From the NCBI GenBank assembly GCA_910588825.1, contig CAJURF010000095.1, forward strand, positions 1 to 11,670: a stretch of 11,670 nt of DNA. Reading direction: 5' to 3'. The notes under the pieces were generated by a model that ran no database searches, was not told the DNA's origin, and saw nothing but the letters and a program-made list of their open reading frames with translations. Positions 1 through 7,512 of the stretch are shown here, one piece after another. The position numbers and the translations under genes were made by a program. The first letter of the stretch is position 1, and every line of letters begins with the position of its first letter. Source of the DNA: an uncultured Lachnospiraceae bacterium (lineage in GTDB: Bacteria > Bacillota > Clostridia > Lachnospirales > Lachnospiraceae).

Positions 1-302
1 TCTCCCGTGACGATGCAGGCAAATTCCTGGATTCTTATTATAAGAGTAAGATCTATGAATCTGATCCATTTGCAAGACTGGATCAGAATGGTGTAGGCCA
101 GCTGGTACAGATGGCTGTGGAAAAAGGACGTTCCACAAGACCTGAAATCAAGCTGGGAATCTGCGGCGAGCACGGCGGCGACCCGTCATCCATTGAATTC
201 TGCCATAAAATTGGTCTGAATTATGTGTCCTGCTCACCGTTCCGTGTGCCCATTGCTCGTTTGGCTGCAGCACAGGCGGCGCTTGCCAATGCAGGTAAGT
301 AG
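1..302 (+). CDS. ppdK: Pyruvate, phosphate dikinase, C-terminal part (5' end outside window)
   Basis: This is the last ~99 codons of PPDK, which interconverts pyruvate + ATP + Pi with phosphoenolpyruvate + AMP + PPi in the cytoplasm (gluconeogenesis or PPi-dependent glycolysis in anaerobes). The reading frame is open from base 3 and ends with TAG at 300-302. The visible region is the end of the PEP/pyruvate-binding TIM barrel. It carries the family signature GICGEHGGDPSSIEF, with the catalytic Cys of the PEP-utilising enzyme family, followed by GLNYVSCSPFRVPIARLAAAQAA, the near-invariant PPDK tail read here as two adjoining parts (GLNYVSCSPF, then RVPIARLAAAQAA). Nothing is broken in the visible part. 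A hairpin terminator follows 40 bases downstream. Confidence 0.95.
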   Translation, partial: SRDDAGKFLDSYYKSKIYESDPFARLDQNGVGQLVQMAVEKGRSTRPEIKLGICGEHGGDPSSIEFCHKIGLNYVSCSPFRVPIARLAAAQAALANAGK

Positions 303-342
303 AGGGACGCAGATATTATTTGCAAAATCTATATCATTATCG

Positions 343-367
343 AAAGGGAGGCTTTTGCTTCCCTTTT
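343..367 (+). terminator. Rho-independent terminator after ppdK
   Basis: The stem pairs 343-352 (AAAGGGAGGC) with 357-366 (GCTTCCCTTT), ten base pairs with one G-T wobble. The loop is TTTT, and the T run continues through 367. It lies 40 bases past the ppdK stop and 38 bases before the cyclophilin start. The T tract is short, so some read-through is possible. I saw no clear separate promoter for the next gene. Confidence 0.75.
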
Positions 368-404
368 GTGTATCTGGTAAAGATTCATGAAACAGGAGGA
401 TATT

Positions 405-1070
405 ATGAAGAAAATACTCACACTTTTCTTATGTACCATTCTTCTTGCAGCTTTTACTGCCGGATGCGGTTCAAAAGAAGCGGATACCCAGAAGCAGTCA
501 GACACCGGCACAGCAGAGCTGGCACAGGAGAAAATAGATGGGGATTCTGAGGAAGAAGAAAAAGATTCCCAGGGAGAATTGCATCATGTAGAAATCGATA
601 TAGCAGATTATGGCACCATTGCTCTGGAACTGGATGCAGACACGGCGCCTATTACTGTTGAAAACTTTCTCAAGCTTGCAGAAGAAGGTTTCTACGATGG
701 CCTGACCTTTCACCGGATCATAAGCGGGTTTATGATTCAGGGCGGAGATCCGGAGGGAAATGGGACAGGCGGTTCCGATGAAACCATTAAAGGGGAATTT
801 TCTCAGAATGGAATAGAAAACGATATTTCCCATGTACGAGGTGTGATTTCCATGGCCAGATCCAACGATCCGGACAGTGCTTCATCCCAATTTTTTATTG
901 TTCATGAGGATAGTACTTTCCTGGACGGAGAATATGCTGCTTTCGGCCGTGTGACAGACGGGATGGAAGTGGTGGATCAGATCTGTGAAAATGTTTCTGT
1001 ACAGGATGATAACGGAACTGTGGTATCAGAGGATCAGCCGGTTATTTCGTCTATAAAAATAATCGATTGA
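405..1070 (+). CDS. Lipoprotein peptidyl-prolyl cis-trans isomerase (cyclophilin type)
   Basis: The 221-aa product is a secreted, membrane-anchored cyclophilin that would catalyse proline cis-trans isomerisation during folding of exported proteins. ATG 405 is preferred over the in-frame ATG 387, because AGGAGGA (394-400) sits directly before 405 and the protein then starts MKKIL as a normal signal peptide. The hydrophobic segment at 4-19 ends in a lipobox (TAG-Cys21), so Cys21 should be lipidated. Residues 22-60 form an acidic Ser/Glu-rich linker. The cyclophilin domain spans about 61-221, with FHR (catalytic-type Arg104), IQGGDP (111-116), SQFFI (161-165) and LDGEYAAFGRV. The position of human CypA His126 is Tyr177, as in many bacterial members. 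It points toward the - strand kinase operon. Confidence 0.93.
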   Translation: MKKILTLFLCTILLAAFTAGCGSKEADTQKQSDTGTAELAQEKIDGDSEEEEKDSQGELHHVEIDIADYGTIALELDADTAPITVENFLKLAEEGFYDGLTFHRIISGFMIQGGDPEGNGTGGSDETIKGEFSQNGIENDISHVRGVISMARSNDPDSASSQFFIVHEDSTFLDGEYAAFGRVTDGMEVVDQICENVSVQDDNGTVVSEDQPVISSIKIID

Positions 1071-1149
1071 GAATAGATAGGCACGAATGGGGGAAATGCT
1101 GTTCTTTTGGCGTTTAGCGGACGATGCCACCTGGCCTTTGGATAGGATT

Positions 1150-1214
1150 TTTTCACACCAGATCGGGCATCCCAGCATGATACGGTCATACTGCAGTACA
1201 TCAGGTATCTCCAT
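1150..1214 (-). pseudogene. Possible flavodoxin-like coding remnant
   Basis: Read on the minus strand this stretch encodes a short peptide containing LQYDRIMLGCPIWCEKI. It resembles the flavodoxin/flavodoxin-like segment 'YD-I-hydrophobic-LG-PIW' that leads into the flavin-binding loop. The frame runs on as basic sequence without a recognisable flavodoxin C-terminus. Upstream it is cut by the palindromic element and the kinase stop codon, so no N-terminal FMN loop is present. If real, it is a decayed internal fragment. The match is short and chance similarity cannot be excluded. Confidence 0.25.
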
Positions 1215-1221
1215 AGAAAGT

Positions 1222-1406
1222 TTAGAGCGTGTCTTAAAATTCATTCCTGCCATCTGCACGACCCACTTAGCACGGTATTTGCGCCAAATTCGGTGAACAT
1301 AGCCCGCTATGTCTCCCTGATTTGGCGCAAATCTCCCATAAGCATACCCTTTGGGTACTAAGTGGGTCATACATCTGGCAGAAAGCATTTTTAAGACACG
1401 CTCTAA
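1222..1406. repeat. 185-bp palindromic (MITE-like) element inserted at a TA
   Basis: The ends are a perfect 18-bp inverted repeat: TTAGAGCGTGTCTTAAAA at 1222-1239 and its complement at 1389-1406. Inside, 1244-1270 matches the complement of 1358-1384 with a few mismatches (both hold GACCCACTTAG). ATTTGCGCCAAAT (1277-1289) matches 1320-1332 perfectly. The centre ACATAGC/GCTATGT (1297-1312) closes the hairpin, so nearly the whole element can fold on itself. The right half has an additional small hairpin (TACCCTTTGGGTA, 1345-1357). The outermost bases can be read as TA duplicated around GAGCGTG...CACGCTC, the target pattern of IS630/Tc1-type elements. There is no transposase and no T tract, so it is not a typical terminator, though it may separate the converging transcripts. 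Confidence 0.7.
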
Positions 1407-4111
1407 TGATTTTCTGAGATAAGTGGTATTTCCTGATTTTCAGAAAAAGAAATCATAGTTTCATTTTTTTTCATAAACAATAGTCCAAAAGAGCCTGGGC
1501 CGCAGTTGCTGGCAATGGCGGGAGATGCTTTCTGTAGATAAACCCTTTCAAAAGGACAATATTGTTTTACCAAATTTTCAATATACTGAAGCTTTTTGGT
1601 ATCCATTCCGGCATATGTAATGAACAGAATGCGGCGGTCGATATTTCTTGAATTGATAAGTGTTTTCCGGATATAGCGTTTCGAAGCACGTTCAAAGCTG
1701 CCCATCTTCATGCCGCTGACAACCAGTTTGCTCTTTCGGAGTGCAATAACCGGATGCATGAGCAGCGCATCACAGAAAACCTGTACTTGTCTGGGAATTT
1801 TCCCCGCCTGGCACATCATGTGCGTGCTGTCGATAATAAAAGCAGATGAGATATAGCGCCTCAGTTTTTTCACTGCTTTTACAATTTCTGTTTTTGATGC
1901 ATTATTTTCAGCCATGTAGGCAGCATGCAGTACTGATAGGCCCATGCTGCTTGAGAGATGTCCGGAATCCAGTACGGTGACGTTTTCAAAAGACTTTGCT
2001 GCCTCAAGGGCATTGTAGTATCCCAGTCCTACGTGTTTAGCCATGGTAATATGGATTATGTTTTGGGACTCGCTCAGCTTTTCGGCGAAAAATCTTTCAT
2101 AATCTGACACATCCGGGGGCTGTGAAAAGCCTTTTTTTCCTGACGCCATATGTGACAACAGTTCATCTGATTTCAGCTCTAGTTCATCCAGAAAGCGTCC
2201 CTGGTCTGTACAGACGTAATAAGGACAGACAGAAATATCGAATTCTTTTTTCAGAGATTCAGGAAGGTCGCATACGCTGTCTGTTGTGATCATGAGAGAG
2301 CGTCTTTGAGTCTGCTCAAAGATCAGGATATCCTTTCCGATTTCCGATTGGATGGCTTCCTCACTCAGTTTGACCAGTTCTTTTGGAAGAAGACTCAAAA
2401 CAGCAGCCTCCAGGAGAGGACCGCTGACAGGTTTTGCCAGATAGCCGTTGAATCCTTCTTTTCGGTAGAGAAGCTGATTGTCGCTTCCTGCATTGGCGGT
2501 CAGTGCGGTTACAGGTACATCTTGGCACAATCCTCCCGGTTGTGTACGCAGTGCGTGAAGGCACTGGATTCCATCCATTTCAGGCATCAGGTGGTCCATA
2601 AGGATTGCGTCGTAATGCTGTTTCTGCGTCAATTTCAGACATTCCGCGCCGCTCAGTGCTGTGTCAACCTGAATCTTTGTGGCTGAGAGCAGTTTACGGA
2701 CTACCATCAGGTTCATATCATTGTCATCCACCACCAGTATGTGTGCCTCCGGCGCCTCAAAGCTCTGTCTGTATTGTTCTCTGTTATGTGAATATACACG
2801 GGATGTCAGTGTATATGTCCCTAATTCTTTCTCATCTACAATGTCCTGATCTAACATGACAAGAAAGGTTGACCCCTTAGTATAGACGCTGTTAACGCTG
2901 ATTTCTCCCCCCATCAGTTCAACTAACTGATGAACAATACTGAGTCCCAGTCCCGTACCTTCGATATAGCGGTTCCGCTCTTCATCTACCCTTTTAAATG
3001 CATTGAAAATATAGGGAATATTTTCCTTTTTTACTCCCTGCCCGGTGTCTTCTACAGAATACCAAATGCGCACTCTGTTCACCGCCTGGCGTTCACAGCG
3101 GACGGAAAGGGTGACAGATCCCTCGCTTGTATATTTGACAGCGTTATTCAGCAGATTTATAAGGACCTGTTTGATACGCACCTCATCGCCACAGAGCATA
3201 CTGGGGATTGAAGGGTCCACATGGAGTTTGAAATCCAGTCCTTTTTCCTTCGCCTTGATCCAGATCATATTGACAATCTCTGAAAAAAGCGCACCTGTCT
3301 CATAGGAAGCATTGACAATCACCATTTTTCCGGATTTAATCTTGGACAAGTCCAGAATATCATTGATGAGCGTGAGCAGCATTTTGCTGGCGATTTGTAT
3401 ATTTTTTGCGTTTTCGGCTACATCTTCCGGGTTATCGCCCCTAAGGATCATTTCATTCAGTCCGATGATTGTATTGATAGGTGTGCGGATTTCATGGCTC
3501 ATGCTGGAGAAAAAATGATTCTCAGCTTTGTTCAATTCTTCAATTTCTTTCTTCTGCTGCTTGGAAAGCCTGTTCTCTGATTCGTAAAGTCTTTTTAGGA
3601 ATAAAAGCAGTACACTGATTAGTACACCCACCAAAACAACAGAAGAGGCAGAGTCAAAAAAGGAGCGGACCTGCGTATTCTTTGCCACGAATTCTGGAAA
3701 ATAAAAAGCTGTAAAGTAACACAGCATTGTCTCTGCTGTACAAAGCAGGAACAGGGCAATTTTACGCCGGCCTTCCAGGGTTATGCTGATATAAACAAAA
3801 CACAGCACGAACCATTCAGGCATTCCGCTGAAAAAACCTCCTGCTGTAAAAAAGCTTAAAGGAAAAAGGATGAGGAGCAGTATGGTGATTATTGTTGCTC
3901 CTGTATTGATACATTCTTTTTGGATACTGACCGTTACGACCATTATCATACAGGCAATACTCGCCGCTAAGATCAATATATTTATGAGACTTCTGCCCAT
4001 AGGAAGTATAATGACCAATGCGGCTATGCATATGCCTGTGGTCAGCCGGAACATACGTTCCCGCAGACCGATCCTATGGTCATATATTGTTTCAAACCAT
4101 TTTTTCAACAC
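1403..4111 (-). CDS. Membrane hybrid histidine kinase with receiver and C-terminal DegV domain
   Basis: The 902-aa product combines four parts. Residues 1-173 hold about six membrane segments with short loops, followed by a charged helix at 174-200. The HisKA domain has SHEIRTP with phospho-acceptor His206. The HATPase has its N box at 319-324 (NLLNNA), DTGQG at 355-359 and GTGLGL at 385-390. The receiver spans about 456-575, with Asp462/463, phospho-acceptor Asp506, Thr538 and Lys560. A complete-length DegV domain (about 605-885) runs from MITTDSVCDLP through SQPPD and LDSGHLSSSMG to GPGSFGLLF. DegV proteins (FakB in staphylococci) bind fatty acids for acyl-phosphate synthesis. Fusion to a kinase suggests ligand-controlled signalling, but this is inference. 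The start is GTG, with AGGAGG nine bases upstream, and it overlaps the preceding kinase by 7 nt. No HPt is present, so any relay needs another protein. The TAG stop lies in the end of the palindromic element. Confidence 0.92.
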   Translation of the reverse strand: MLKKWFETIYDHRIGLRERMFRLTTGICIAALVIILPMGRSLINILILAASIACMIMVVTVSIQKECINTGATIITILLLILFPLSFFTAGGFFSGMPEWFVLCFVYISITLEGRRKIALFLLCTAETMLCYFTAFYFPEFVAKNTQVRSFFDSASSVVLVGVLISVLLLFLKRLYESENRLSKQQKKEIEELNKAENHFFSSMSHEIRTPINTIIGLNEMILRGDNPEDVAENAKNIQIASKMLLTLINDILDLSKIKSGKMVIVNASYETGALFSEIVNMIWIKAKEKGLDFKLHVDPSIPSMLCGDEVRIKQVLINLLNNAVKYTSEGSVTLSVRCERQAVNRVRIWYSVEDTGQGVKKENIPYIFNAFKRVDEERNRYIEGTGLGLSIVHQLVELMGGEISVNSVYTKGSTFLVMLDQDIVDEKELGTYTLTSRVYSHNREQYRQSFEAPEAHILVVDDNDMNLMVVRKLLSATKIQVDTALSGAECLKLTQKQHYDAILMDHLMPEMDGIQCLHALRTQPGGLCQDVPVTALTANAGSDNQLLYRKEGFNGYLAKPVSGPLLEAAVLSLLPKELVKLSEEAIQSEIGKDILIFEQTQRRSLMITTDSVCDLPESLKKEFDISVCPYYVCTDQGRFLDELELKSDELLSHMASGKKGFSQPPDVSDYERFFAEKLSESQNIIHITMAKHVGLGYYNALEAAKSFENVTVLDSGHLSSSMGLSVLHAAYMAENNASKTEIVKAVKKLRRYISSAFIIDSTHMMCQAGKIPRQVQVFCDALLMHPVIALRKSKLVVSGMKMGSFERASKRYIRKTLINSRNIDRRILFITYAGMDTKKLQYIENLVKQYCPFERVYLQKASPAIASNCGPGSFGLLFMKKNETMISFSENQEIPLISENH

Positions 4112-6930
4112 ACAGAATTTCCTCCTGTTTTTATTAATAATCCGGTGATAGCCTCGCAGATCTCGTCATACATGCAAAGCAGTGTGGGGTGGCAGCGCCG
4201 GATGTATTCTGTGTCTTTGTTCTTTCCGGCCTGTTCCAGCAGCAGAGCCTGTTCTGCGAGCCGTTCAGCACCAATTGTCATAGACGTGCTCTTTAATGCG
4301 TGTACCTTGACCGTATAATCTTCCCAGTTGGCGTCGTCATACAGGGAAATAATTTCTTTCTTTTTTTCCTTGGCCTGTGAAGAGAACATTTCAAGCATTT
4401 CCATATAAAAGCTTTCTTCCCCGCAGCAATAATCCAAACCCAGCTGTACATTGACACCGATTTGAGAGAGTGAGATGAAGGACGGGGAAGACCCGCCTGC
4501 GGGGGCAGCATCCTTTTGAGGGACGCTCTTTTCCTGTGGGTAATCTTTTGAAACATCCAGTGCCGGTGCAGTCTTTTCGGGGATATCCTCTTCCTGTACA
4601 GTTTCTTTTGGGATATCGGCTGCCGGTACGGTTTTTTCTGAGCTGTCTGCTTTGGGTATGATTTTTTCCAAAACGCTCTTTTTGGATATTTTTTTATCCA
4701 GGCGGTTCTTTTTCAGCAGAATATTTTTCTGTGCAGTCTTTTTTGGAATATTTTCTGGCGAAGCCTCTTTTTCTGATGCAGGAGTATCTGTATCTGATGC
4801 TGGTACGGCATTCGAAAGTTTCTTTTGATGAACGGTGTCTTTTGACGGACGGTCTGGGTTCACAGGGGCTTCATTATACTGGACGCACTCTTCGGGCAGT
4901 ACTTTGCGGAGCACACGCTCCAGAACAGTATGCTCAATGGGTTTGGGGATAAATTCTGTGAATCCCTCGTTCCGGAACATTTCTCTTGCGCCGCTGATAG
5001 TATTTGCAGTCAGGGCAATCACCGGACGTTCCCGATAAATTCCGTTGTTGATTTCACGGAGCTGTTTCATGGTCTGCACACCGTCAAAGCCCGGCATCAT
5101 ATGATCTAGGAAAACAATATCATAGGAAGTGTCAGCGCATCGTTCTAACGCTTCTTTTCCGCTGAGACAAGTATCCACCTGTATCCCGTAGCTGTCCAAA
5201 ACTCCTTTTGCAACCACAAGATTCATTTCCTCGTCGTCAACAGCCAGGACCCGGACTCCCTGGCAGGAAAATGGCCTGCGGCCTGCAGCCTGCGCTTCTC
5301 CAAATTCATTTGCAGTGGCTTCGCCGTTTAGAAGATTCACAACAGAGAGGGCAAAAAACGGTTTTCGTATCACCAGAAGCTTACTGTTTCTGTCCAGCAT
5401 AAATTTCTGCTCGACGATTACAACCACCTGGATTGTGTCAGTCAAATCCTCATAATAAGAACTGTTCTCTTCGTACTCAGACTGTGAGATAAACACATGG
5501 GTCAAGGCATGGCTGCGCATCAGTTTCAGCAGTCCGTCAAAATTGTGTGCCTTATATCCCTCAATACCAAGCCCTTCTACCATATGTAAGATCATATTGT
5601 CATAATATTTTTTGACCTCATCGCTGTTGAATCTTTCCGGGCGGAAATAACAAGCGATGCACAGCTTCTCTGGATGAGAGACTACGATAGCTGGTGTGTC
5701 ATCCTCAATTCCCTGAGGGATGGTGATGTGGACCTGAAGGCCCTGCTGTTCCTCGCTGTCGAAAAAGATAAACCCGCCCATAGCATCCAGCAGGCCCCGG
5801 GCAATGGGAAGACCTAGTCCCAGCCCTCCTGCAAAACGGCTGCTTCCACTGTCTGCCTGGTAAAAATCGTCACACATCTGTTCAATCTGAGTCTCTGTCA
5901 TGCCGATCCCAGTATCATAAATATCTATGATCAGATTGATTCCGTAACTTTCCCGCCGATGTCCAATACAGACATTAATGCCGCCTTCTTCTGTGAATTT
6001 GAGGGAATTTTCCAGCAAAATTTTCAAGACATGGGAGATTTTTTCCACATCTCCAATCAGGACTGCCGGTATAGAAGGGTCGATATCAAATACCATCTCC
6101 AGATGACTGCTATTACTCTGCATGGCGGTCATTGTAATGATATCATTGAGAGCTGAAGTGATCATATAAGGTCTTTGAGCCGGTATCAGCGTTCCCTCTA
6201 CAATCTCAGTATAGTCCAGCATATTATTGATCTGATTGGACAAACGTTTTCCTGCTATTTGTATGGAAAACACATCCGTCTGAATTTCCGGTGGAATGTC
6301 TTTGTCTAATATGACACCGCTGATTCCGAGTACCATGTTGATAGGTGTGCGCAGTTCGTGGGATACATTCGACAGAAAGCCCGCATTCTGACGGCTTGTT
6401 TTTTCCAGTCTTGTAATGATGCCGTTGTACCTTTTCTTTACCTCATTCCTTCTGTTGATCCGGTATTTTGCAATTGATACTGTACCTGCCGTTATCATGG
6501 CGCCGATCATTAAACGGAGGACATTCAGCGTCCCCATATGATGGTTGATGGTGTGCAGGATAAAAAAATGATACAGAAGTATCAGTATATATAGGCCAAA
6601 CGCCATGTACAACAGACGCTTTTTGTTAAACATGGAAAAAATAAAGATTACGATACATGCCACGGCAGGCATATCAAAAAGGGTGCTGCTGTGTACTCCA
6701 AAGAAAAAAAATCCGATCATCAGCAATCCAGTACATAGATTTTCATAAAAGGTTCCTGAACCGGTCCTTCCAATGTGAAGACACCACACGAGAGAATTAC
6801 CGATTAAAATGACAGGAACCATCCAAGCTTCCCAGGACATGGCTATTATGATTAAGATCAGCATTACACCGAATATACTGACGACACTGGCTAAAAGCAG
6901 GTGCATACTGGTCTGTTCTTCTGTTCTCAT
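4105..6930 (-). CDS. Membrane hybrid histidine kinase with pseudoreceiver, receiver and HPt
   Basis: The 941-aa phosphorelay kinase starts at ATG 6930 (GGAGGAACA upstream), overlapping the receiver gene stop as ATGA. Residues 9-157 hold five or six membrane segments with minimal loops. HisKA has SHELRTP (His191). The HATPase has LLENSLKF (N308), DTGIG (339-343) and GLGLGL. About 420-535 looks like a degenerate receiver: hydrophobic strands and a terminal RKPFF are kept, but the phospho-Asp is absent. A canonical receiver (about 557-680) has Asp565/566, Asp609, Thr641 and Lys663. A Lys/Pro/Glu-rich repetitive linker (about 685-815) leads to an HPt domain (about 820-930) with VHALKST and phospho-acceptor His877. 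It could autophosphorylate, pass phosphate His to Asp to His, and then serve the free receiver or the next kinase's receiver. Output is unknown. Confidence 0.93.
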   Translation of the reverse strand: MRTEEQTSMHLLLASVVSIFGVMLILIIIAMSWEAWMVPVILIGNSLVWCLHIGRTGSGTFYENLCTGLLMIGFFFFGVHSSTLFDMPAVACIVIFIFSMFNKKRLLYMAFGLYILILLYHFFILHTINHHMGTLNVLRLMIGAMITAGTVSIAKYRINRRNEVKKRYNGIITRLEKTSRQNAGFLSNVSHELRTPINMVLGISGVILDKDIPPEIQTDVFSIQIAGKRLSNQINNMLDYTEIVEGTLIPAQRPYMITSALNDIITMTAMQSNSSHLEMVFDIDPSIPAVLIGDVEKISHVLKILLENSLKFTEEGGINVCIGHRRESYGINLIIDIYDTGIGMTETQIEQMCDDFYQADSGSSRFAGGLGLGLPIARGLLDAMGGFIFFDSEEQQGLQVHITIPQGIEDDTPAIVVSHPEKLCIACYFRPERFNSDEVKKYYDNMILHMVEGLGIEGYKAHNFDGLLKLMRSHALTHVFISQSEYEENSSYYEDLTDTIQVVVIVEQKFMLDRNSKLLVIRKPFFALSVVNLLNGEATANEFGEAQAAGRRPFSCQGVRVLAVDDEEMNLVVAKGVLDSYGIQVDTCLSGKEALERCADTSYDIVFLDHMMPGFDGVQTMKQLREINNGIYRERPVIALTANTISGAREMFRNEGFTEFIPKPIEHTVLERVLRKVLPEECVQYNEAPVNPDRPSKDTVHQKKLSNAVPASDTDTPASEKEASPENIPKKTAQKNILLKKNRLDKKISKKSVLEKIIPKADSSEKTVPAADIPKETVQEEDIPEKTAPALDVSKDYPQEKSVPQKDAAPAGGSSPSFISLSQIGVNVQLGLDYCCGEESFYMEMLEMFSSQAKEKKKEIISLYDDANWEDYTVKVHALKSTSMTIGAERLAEQALLLEQAGKNKDTEYIRRCHPTLLCMYDEICEAITGLLIKTGGNSVC
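4507..4770 (-). repeat. Imperfect coding tandem repeats in the receiver-HPt linker
   Basis: Residues 721-808 of the 941-aa kinase hold diverged units of about 10-13 residues built on a (D/N)IP(K/E)(K/E)T(A/V) core: ENIPKKTAQ, SSEKTVPA, ADIPKETVQ, EDIPEKTAP and DVSKDYPQEKSVP. The segment is Lys/Glu/Pro-rich and probably unstructured, giving a flexible tether for the HPt. The repeats are visible in the DNA as recurring TTTTCGGG/GATATC-type blocks. Confidence 0.6.
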
Positions 6931-7289
6931 TGTTCCTCCAGTCCTTTTGCAACCCGCTTCAGCAGGTCCTGTGGGAAAAACGGTTTTTTCAGATAGTTAA
7001 CTGCACCCAGATTGATGGCGGTCCGAACGTCCTCCTCATACCCTGATGCCGTCAAAAAAATCACAGGTATCTTAACCGTAAAATCTTTTATGTGCTTAAA
7101 AGTTTCGATACCGTTCATCTGCGGCATTGCTATATCAAGAAGGACCAGATCAACCAGTTCAGTTTCGAGCATTTCAAGCGCTTCCTTCCCTGATTCTGCA
7201 AGGAGTACGTCATAATACTTCTCTAGGATCATTTTTGTCCTTTTCAAATTCATTGTGTCGTCATCTACGACCAAAATACGTTTCTGCAT
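6927..7289 (-). CDS. Stand-alone response regulator receiver protein
   Basis: The 120-aa product is a single CheY-like receiver with no output domain. It has RILVVDDDTMN (acidic pocket Asp9-11), phospho-acceptor Asp52 in LLDIAMP, Thr80 in FLTAS and the KKPF lysine (Lys102). ATG 7289 is chosen over an open frame extending to 7415: AGGAGG (complement of 7296-7301) lies six bases upstream, and the receiver fold starts there at once, whereas the extension has no receiver-like sequence. It is first in the operon and overlaps the HPt-containing kinase by four bases (ATGA), so the two are probably translationally coupled. It is a likely phosphate acceptor or shuttle for that HPt. It could act by protein-protein contact, and no partner is visible. 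Confidence 0.92.
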   Translation of the reverse strand: MQKRILVVDDDTMNLKRTKMILEKYYDVLLAESGKEALEMLETELVDLVLLDIAMPQMNGIETFKHIKDFTVKIPVIFLTASGYEEDVRTAINLGAVNYLKKPFFPQDLLKRVAKGLEEQ

Positions 7290-7353
7290 ACTCTGCCTCC
7301 TACATTTACTTTTAATTATTATGGACGGGGATGCGGAAAACCCCATAGAATCT

Positions 7354-7382
7354 ATTTTAAAGCAGGACCGGAATAAAATCAA
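7354..7382 (-). promoter_or_regulatory. Putative sigma-A promoter for the receiver-kinase operon
   Basis: On the minus strand TTGATT (7382-7377) and TAAAAT (7359-7354) are separated by 17 bases, matching four and five of six consensus bases. Transcription would start near 7347, giving a leader of about 58 bases before ATG 7289. An upstream perfect TTGACA (7399-7394) has only a poor -10 partner. Confidence 0.45.
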
Positions 7383-7460
7383 GCCCAAAGCATTGTCAAA
7401 AAATAAATATAGCACCCTGCAAAGAGATGAGGTATCAGATTTTTGGAGGAAATGATATTG

Positions 7461-7512
7461 TTCACATATTTAACAAACTTATCTGTTATAGTCTAGATAT
7501 ATCGTATATAAT
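7461..7512 (+). promoter_or_regulatory. Putative promoter region for the OmpR-type regulator
   Basis: Upstream of ATG 7533, TTCACA (7461-7466) could pair with GTTATA (7485-7490) at 18-base spacing. A perfect TATAAT (7507-7512) also lies closer to the gene but lacks a good -35. The region is very AT-rich. No clear operator repeat was seen. The whole gap 7290-7532 is a divergent control region for two signalling operons. Confidence 0.3.

Noticed and set aside
1026..1388. A 120-codon minus-strand open frame spanning the palindromic element
   Set aside because: Its N-terminal half is translated from the palindrome and its C-terminal end reads back through the cyclophilin 3' end. There is no ribosome binding site and no coherent fold. 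Only the short flavodoxin-like piece inside is worth noting.
1403..2299. Reading the DegV part as a separate gene fused by sequencing error
   Set aside because: The frame is continuous through receiver, linker and DegV. No ribosome binding site or good start precedes residue 605, and codon use looks alike on both sides.
4507..4770. Regularly repeated sequence considered as a CRISPR-like array
   Set aside because: The repeats are diverged, lack spacers and lie in frame inside a kinase linker.
7290..7415. N-terminal extension of the receiver gene to an ATG at 7415
   Set aside because: The extension has no receiver-like residues and would cover the probable promoter. ATG 7289 has a strong AGGAGG and starts exactly at the receiver fold.
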